Shown one piece after another: positions 60,474 through 64,000 of a DNA stretch of 64,000 nt. The DNA is from Streptomyces cavernae (lineage in GTDB: Bacteria; Actinomycetota; Actinomycetes; Streptomycetales; Streptomycetaceae), in contig NZ_RPDJ01000034.1 in assembly GCF_004023625.1 (NCBI RefSeq), positions 87,582 to 151,581 of the forward strand, given 5' to 3'. Under the pieces are notes generated by a model that was not told where the DNA came from, did not search any database, and was given only the letters and a program-made list of their open reading frames with translations. A program made the translations under genes and the position numbers. Position 1 is the first letter of the stretch, and every line of letters starts with the position of its first letter.

Positions 60474-61925
60474 ATGCCCCCCACAACCCCGCACACAGGC
60501 GGCCTCCTGGCCCTCATAGACGGCACCGCAGGCCTCCTCACCCTCGCGGCGCTCGGCATAGTCCTCCTGCTCGTCCTGATCATCAAGGTCAGACTGCAGC
60601 CCTTCGTGGCCCTCCTCGCCGTTTCCATAGCCGTCGGCCTCGGTGCCGGCCTCTCCGTCACCGAACTCTTCGGCACCGTCCAGAAGTCCGACGCCGTCTC
60701 GCTCATCGAGTCCGGGATGGGCGGCACACTCGGCCATGTCGCGATCATCATCGGCCTGGGCACCATGCTCGGCGCGGTGCTGGAGGTCTCCGGCGGTGCC
60801 GAGGTGCTCGCCGCCCGGTTGCTCGGCCTCTTCGGTGAGAAGCGCGCCCCACTCGCCATGGGACTCACCGGCCTGATCTTCGGCATCCCGGTCTTCTTCG
60901 ACGTCGGCATCTTCGTGCTCGCGCCGATCGTGTACGCGGCCGCCAAGCGGGGCGGCAAGTCGATCGTGCTCTACTCCATGCCGCTGCTCGCCGGTCTGTC
61001 CGTCACCCACGCCTTCCTGCCGCCGCACCCCGGCCCGGTCGCCGCCGCCGGACTGCTGAAGGTCGACCTCGGCTGGGTCATCCTGATGGGCGTCGTCTGC
61101 GGCATTCCCGCCGTGCTCGCCGCCTGGGCCTGGTCGGCCTGGATCGGCAAGCGGATCTTCGTGCCGGTACCGCAGGACATGGTCGAGGCCGCGGAGGAGT
61201 CCAAGGCGGAACTCGCCGAGGAACAGCGCCGGGAGGGCGTGACGCCGCCCGAGAAGCCGGTCCCGCTCTCCGTCGTCCTCACGATCATCGGCACCCCGCT
61301 CGTCCTGATCCTGATGGCAACGTTTTCCTCCATCGCCTTCGACCCGTCCACGGGCCGCAGCGTGATCGAGTTCTTCGGCCACCCCTTCGTCGCGCTGACC
61401 ATCGCGCTGCTGCTCGCGTACTACCTCCTCGGCATCCGCCGCGGCTGGTCCCGCAAGTCCCTGGAGACGGTGTCCACCGCGTCCCTGAAGCCCGTCGGCA
61501 ACATCCTCCTCGTGGTCGGCGCGGGCGGGGTCTTCGGAGCGGTGCTCAAGGGCAGCGGGGTGGCCCAGGCCCTGTCGGACACCTTCAACGACGTGGGTCT
61601 TCCGGTGATCGTGCTGTCGTACCTGATCTCGCTGGTGCTGCGGGTGGCCCAGGGCTCGGCCACGGTCGCGATCGTCACGACGGCCGGCATCGTGGCGCCG
61701 CTCCTCTCCGAGGGCGACCACTCGCAGGCCTTCATCGCCCTGGTCATCATGGCGATCTCGGCGGGCTCCATCTTCGCCTCGCACGTCAACGACGGCGGCT
61801 TCTGGATGGTGGCCAAGTACTTCGGCATCAGCGAGCGCGACACCCTCAAGACCTGGACCGTCCTGGAGACGGTGCTGTCGGTCGCCGGGTTCGTGATGGC
61901 GGCGGTGCTCAGTCTCTTCGTTTGA
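60474..61925 (+). CDS. GntP-family gluconate:H+ symporter
   Basis: A 483-residue membrane protein with about 12-14 transmembrane helices. Family signatures are GMGGTLGHVAIIIGLGTMLG, LIFGIPVFFDVGIFVLAPIV, the THAFLPPHPGPVAAAGLL motif, and SATVAIVTTAGIVAPLLSEG, then ASHVNDGGFWMVAKYFGISE near the end. GntP proteins import gluconate or related sugar acids, and some members carry D-serine or other hydroxy acids. Given the D-amino-acid genes next door, either substrate class is possible. It is downstream of ridA, perhaps with its own promoter. Confidence 0.93.
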   Translation: MPPTTPHTGGLLALIDGTAGLLTLAALGIVLLLVLIIKVRLQPFVALLAVSIAVGLGAGLSVTELFGTVQKSDAVSLIESGMGGTLGHVAIIIGLGTMLGAVLEVSGGAEVLAARLLGLFGEKRAPLAMGLTGLIFGIPVFFDVGIFVLAPIVYAAAKRGGKSIVLYSMPLLAGLSVTHAFLPPHPGPVAAAGLLKVDLGWVILMGVVCGIPAVLAAWAWSAWIGKRIFVPVPQDMVEAAEESKAELAEEQRREGVTPPEKPVPLSVVLTIIGTPLVLILMATFSSIAFDPSTGRSVIEFFGHPFVALTIALLLAYYLLGIRRGWSRKSLETVSTASLKPVGNILLVVGAGGVFGAVLKGSGVAQALSDTFNDVGLPVIVLSYLISLVLRVAQGSATVAIVTTAGIVAPLLSEGDHSQAFIALVIMAISAGSIFASHVNDGGFWMVAKYFGISERDTLKTWTVLETVLSVAGFVMAAVLSLFV

Positions 61926-61959
61926 CTTCCGCTCCCTGGGCTAAGGGGTCCTTTCACTA

Positions 61960-62305
61960 TGTCCGCCCGGGTCGCGTGGTCTGGTGCCGTGCATCGCAAG
62001 GCGCCGGAAGGTCCTCGTAGCGCAGCGCCGCGCTGGGCCGGTACGAGTACCGGTCTTACCTGCGCTCCACAGGCTGACACCGCCAGTCCGGCGGCCTTGG
62101 CGACGTTGACCGCCGCGTTGATGTCCCGGTCGAGGACGGCCCTGCAAGCCCCGCCTTCCCACACGCGGATGTGCAGGGGGTTGGGGCCGTCCTTGACGCC
62201 GCAGGCTGAGCAGACCCGGGAGGTCGGCTCGAACCGTCCGATGCGGAGGAAGCTGCGGCCGAACTTCGCGGCCTTGTACTCCAGCGTCGGAGGCCAGTTG
62301 GTCAA
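61960..62305 (-). pseudogene. IS200/IS605-type TnpB C-terminal remnant
   Basis: The minus strand reads LEYKAAKFGRSFLRIGRFEP, then TSRVCSACGVKDGPNPLHIR and VLDRDINAAVNVAKAAGLAV. This is the end of the RuvC region with the DRDxNAA motif and part of the zinc ribbon of TnpB. The first CxxC is present, but the second has lost a cysteine (WEGGACRAV). There is no upstream TnpB sequence, so the nuclease is dead. The element lies between gntP and a broken kinase gene; its ends were not defined. Confidence 0.82.
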
Positions 62306-62399
62306 CCGCACTGGCGGGCACAGTGGCTGTGGTCCGGGTCATCGGCTCGGCCGAGCGCGCGCCGCTCGGCTGGCGGCGGGTGCACGGCGCGATTGCACC

Positions 62400-62736
62400 G
62401 GGGCGAGCAGTGGCGCGACCGCGCCACCGCGAACCGGGCCGTCGCGCGACGTTCGCCGTGCAGACCCCGCTGAGCCGTCGTGCGAGGGCGACCTCGCGGG
62501 CGAAGCGTCTGCGGTCCCCCTCACCTGCGGTCCCCCTCACCGACGACCCCTTCGGCGAGCAGGGTCTTCACGGCGACGAGCCGGCCGCCGGGGGAGCGCG
62601 CGACATGCACACGGCCCATGCCACCGGAGCCGAGCCGTGCGAGGACGCGGTACGGGCCGATGGGCGTGGGGTCGTCCGCTCCGGGAGGCAACAGCCAGGT
62701 ACGCCGGCCCGTGCCTCCGCCTTCACCGTCGCTCAT
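62400..62736 (-). pseudogene. Truncated, frameshifted Ser/Thr protein kinase (Pkn-type)
   Basis: From the ATG at 62736 the minus strand reads a short leader, then IGPYRVLARLGSGGMGRVHV and ARSPGGRLVAVKTLLAEGVV, the Gly-loop and ATP-binding lysine of a Hanks-type kinase. A 16-bp tandem duplication then shifts the frame and creates a TGA. The next frame continues with RRFAREVALARRLSGV before homology is lost near the TnpB remnant. Catalytic and activation segments are absent. It is a dead gene fragment. Confidence 0.85.
62510..62541. repeat. 16-bp tandem duplication causing the kinase frameshift
   Basis: tgcggtccccctcacc occurs at 62510-62525 and again at 62526-62541. Removing one copy restores the frame GEGDRRRFAREV. 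Confidence 0.92.
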
Positions 62737-62977
62737 GTCCCGCCCCGTGGGTCACATGACTGACCGACAGCGCAAGTCCCCGTCCCCGGGGCGTGACGTC
62801 CTTTCGTGACCCACTCGCGCAGCTGCCGTCACATCCGGTTCCGGGCGGGGCGGAGGCCGTGGAAACGGGTCGGTGGTCTCCTTGCCGGGGCGGTGGGGGC
62901 GCGACAGCAAGGGGATGAATCAGGGTGTTCGGGGCCTGACTGTTCCTGGCACAGGATCATCGACCATACTGCCCGCT

Positions 62978-63601
62978 GTGGAGCAGCGCATAGGTTCGAG
63001 CAACAGGTCCCTGGACGTCGCCGCGGTCGACCCGTCGCACATCCCCGGGCTCACGTCGCCCGTATCCGCCGGGCCCAAGAAGGCCGCCGGGCAGGAGAAG
63101 GCCGCCGGGCAGGAGAAGGCCGACGAGCACGAGAAGGCAGACGAGCTCGAGGACGCGGCCTCGGAGGAGAAGTCCTCGGACGAGACGGCCGAGGAGACGC
63201 CCGGGTCCTCTGCGGGCACCTCGGACGAAGCAGCCGGCGAAGTGGCGGACGAGGAGCCGGGCGAGGAGTCGGAGGAGGCGGTCGACGGTCCGGCCTTCGA
63301 GGCGTCCGACCGGCGCGCGAAGATCGTGGCCGATCGCCGAGGCGTCCGACTCCGCCTGGACGACCAGGAGTGCGAGTTCCGCTGGGACGAGATCGGCGCG
63401 ATCGAGACCGAGTCCCCGCGCTTCGGCAAGCGTTTCACCGTGACGGTCCACACCCCCGACCGCCGCTGGTACCCCATCGAGATCGAAGCGAACTCCCGCT
63501 CCCTGCATACGGAGTGGGAGACCCAGCTGGACGACGTACTGGACGCGTACTTCGAGGAAGCCCAGGAACCTCCGTCCGAGAAGAAGGAGACTTCGGAGTA
63601 A
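62978..63601 (+). CDS. Hypothetical protein with acidic linker and PH-like C-terminal domain
   Basis: A 207-residue protein from a GTG at 62978. It starts VEQRIGSSNRSLDVAAVDPS. Residues ~28-105 are a low-complexity Glu/Ala/Lys linker with KKAAGQEKAAGQEKADEHEK repeats. Residues ~108-195 form a compact beta-rich domain (RRAKIVADRRGVRLRLDDQE, FRWDEIGAIETESPRFGKRF, TVHTPDRRWYPIEIEANS, LHTEWETQLDDVLDAYFEE) resembling a PH/bacterial PH-like fold. Function is unknown; protein or membrane binding is inference. A possible -10 element (catact) lies at 62965-62970, so the transcript may be nearly leaderless. Confidence 0.78.
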   Translation: MEQRIGSSNRSLDVAAVDPSHIPGLTSPVSAGPKKAAGQEKAAGQEKADEHEKADELEDAASEEKSSDETAEETPGSSAGTSDEAAGEVADEEPGEESEEAVDGPAFEASDRRAKIVADRRGVRLRLDDQECEFRWDEIGAIETESPRFGKRFTVTVHTPDRRWYPIEIEANSRSLHTEWETQLDDVLDAYFEEAQEPPSEKKETSE

Positions 63602-63603
63602 GG

Positions 63604-63621
63604 GCGCCCCGAAAGGGGCGC
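63604..63621. terminator. GAAA-loop hairpin after the PH-like gene
   Basis: gcgcccc-gaaa-ggggcgc, a 7-bp GC stem capped by a GNRA tetraloop, starting 3 bp after the stop codon. A second identical hairpin lies at 63708-63725. Confidence 0.7.
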
Positions 63622-63790
63622 GGGGAACTGCGCGCTCAGCCAGGGAGGCCCGGTAGCCGCGAACGGCGGTCGCTTCCCGAGCTGTTGGCGCTGCCGGGGG
63701 CGGGTGTGCGCCCCGAAAGGGGCGCGGGGAACTGGCGCTCAGCCAAAGACGCCCCGCAGCCGCGAACGGGCGATAGCTTCCGAGCTGTTG
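63604..63790. repeat. Two copies of a ~100-bp intergenic repeat
   Basis: Copies at 63604-63694 and 63708-63790 both begin with the gcgccccgaaaggggcgcgg hairpin and continue ggaactg, gcgctcagcca and gccgcgaacggg, ending gagctgttgg. It is a dispersed Streptomyces-type intergenic sequence. Confidence 0.88.
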
Positions 63791-64000
63791 GGCGCCCCGG
63801 GGCAGCTGCGCCCCTGCCGGGCAAGCCCCACCGCAGGTGGGCTCACCCGGCCAGGGGCCTGTGCCCAGGCCAAAGTAGCTGTTGTCGTTCCGAATCTGAG
63901 GGCGGTGTTTTCGCTGGTCAGGCATAGGGCCGGTGAATCGGTGGGAGTGGTGGCGTGTTGTGTCGTCGCTCCCCGGGAGGTTGCGGATGCCGTCGGTCGT
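63791..64000. other. Intergenic tail without a recognised gene
   Basis: Contains a GC-rich inverted stretch near 63793-63850 and moderately AT-richer DNA around 63860-63910 that could hold a promoter for a gene beyond the window. No coding sequence is supported. Confidence 0.5.

Noticed and set aside
61941..62311. Functional TnpB nuclease
   Set aside because: Only the C-terminal part is present, the zinc ribbon lacks a cysteine, and the RuvC catalytic residues upstream are absent.

Overview
The window is high-GC actinobacterial DNA that reads as a Streptomyces chromosome. Supporting signs are the very GC-rich codon use, frequent GTG/TTG starts, 4-bp start/stop overlaps, a mycothiol S-conjugate amidase (Mca), a GTP-type PEP carboxykinase, an F420-dependent oxidoreductase-like protein and many GC-rich intergenic minisatellites. 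From memory, the order msrA, cystathionine gamma-synthase, threonine dehydratase, greA, DUF4307, mca, YyaL-like protein, pckG, SCO4983-type protein and aminotransferase resembles the SCO4956-SCO4984 part of S. coelicolor. No alignment was run.

Layout. 1-7.5 kb: a YqeB-like membrane protein whose 3' end dissolves into a tandem repeat, a secreted serine hydrolase, two SRPBCC proteins, a divergent HxlR regulator/F420 reductase pair, a PLP dehydratase and a secreted alginate-lyase-like protein. 7.5-14.3 kb: a rearranged accessory zone. A DUF4291 gene is split: its 3' part lies at 9455-9911 and its 5' part at 13640-13786. Between them sit two tandem cassette-like segments sharing the same terminal sequences. 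The first carries one large gene fusing a coiled-coil region, an Mrr-type nuclease domain and a TerD domain. The second carries a divergent pair of unknown genes. Two more decayed DUF4291 copies and a duplicated msrA tail lie to the left.

14.3-32 kb: mostly conserved housekeeping genes: msrA, metB, a small sigma-like protein, MarR regulator, ilvA, a DrrAB-type ABC exporter, greA, mca, an NB-ARC/TPR giant and a YyaL-like thioredoxin-fold protein, with long minisatellites between them. 33.3-40 kb: a four-gene, translationally overlapping operon for a surface or secreted polysaccharide: GT2 synthase, GT39-like membrane transferase, GT2-GtrA fusion and a radical copper oxidase. The GT2-GtrA gene carries an in-frame copy of an intergenic repeat. 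40-45.5 kb: a YefM/RelE toxin-antitoxin pair, Mut7-C protein, TetR regulator, hemolysin III and pckG.

45.6-50 kb: an operon of binding protein, TelA, lipoprotein with VWA domain and membrane protein. 50-54.5 kb: SCO4983-type protein, alanine-type aminotransferase, a low-complexity membrane protein and a secreted trypsin-like protease. 54.6-62 kb: a catabolic cluster with D-aminoacylase and D-amino-acid deaminase on one strand, and sugar kinase, IclR regulator, RidA and GntP permease on the other. 62-64 kb: a TnpB remnant beside a frameshifted Ser/Thr kinase fragment, one acidic PH-like protein, and repeat DNA with GAAA-loop hairpins.

No rRNA, tRNA, CRISPR array or complete transposase was seen. 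Start codons were chosen by ribosome-binding sites and family length, and several remain uncertain.
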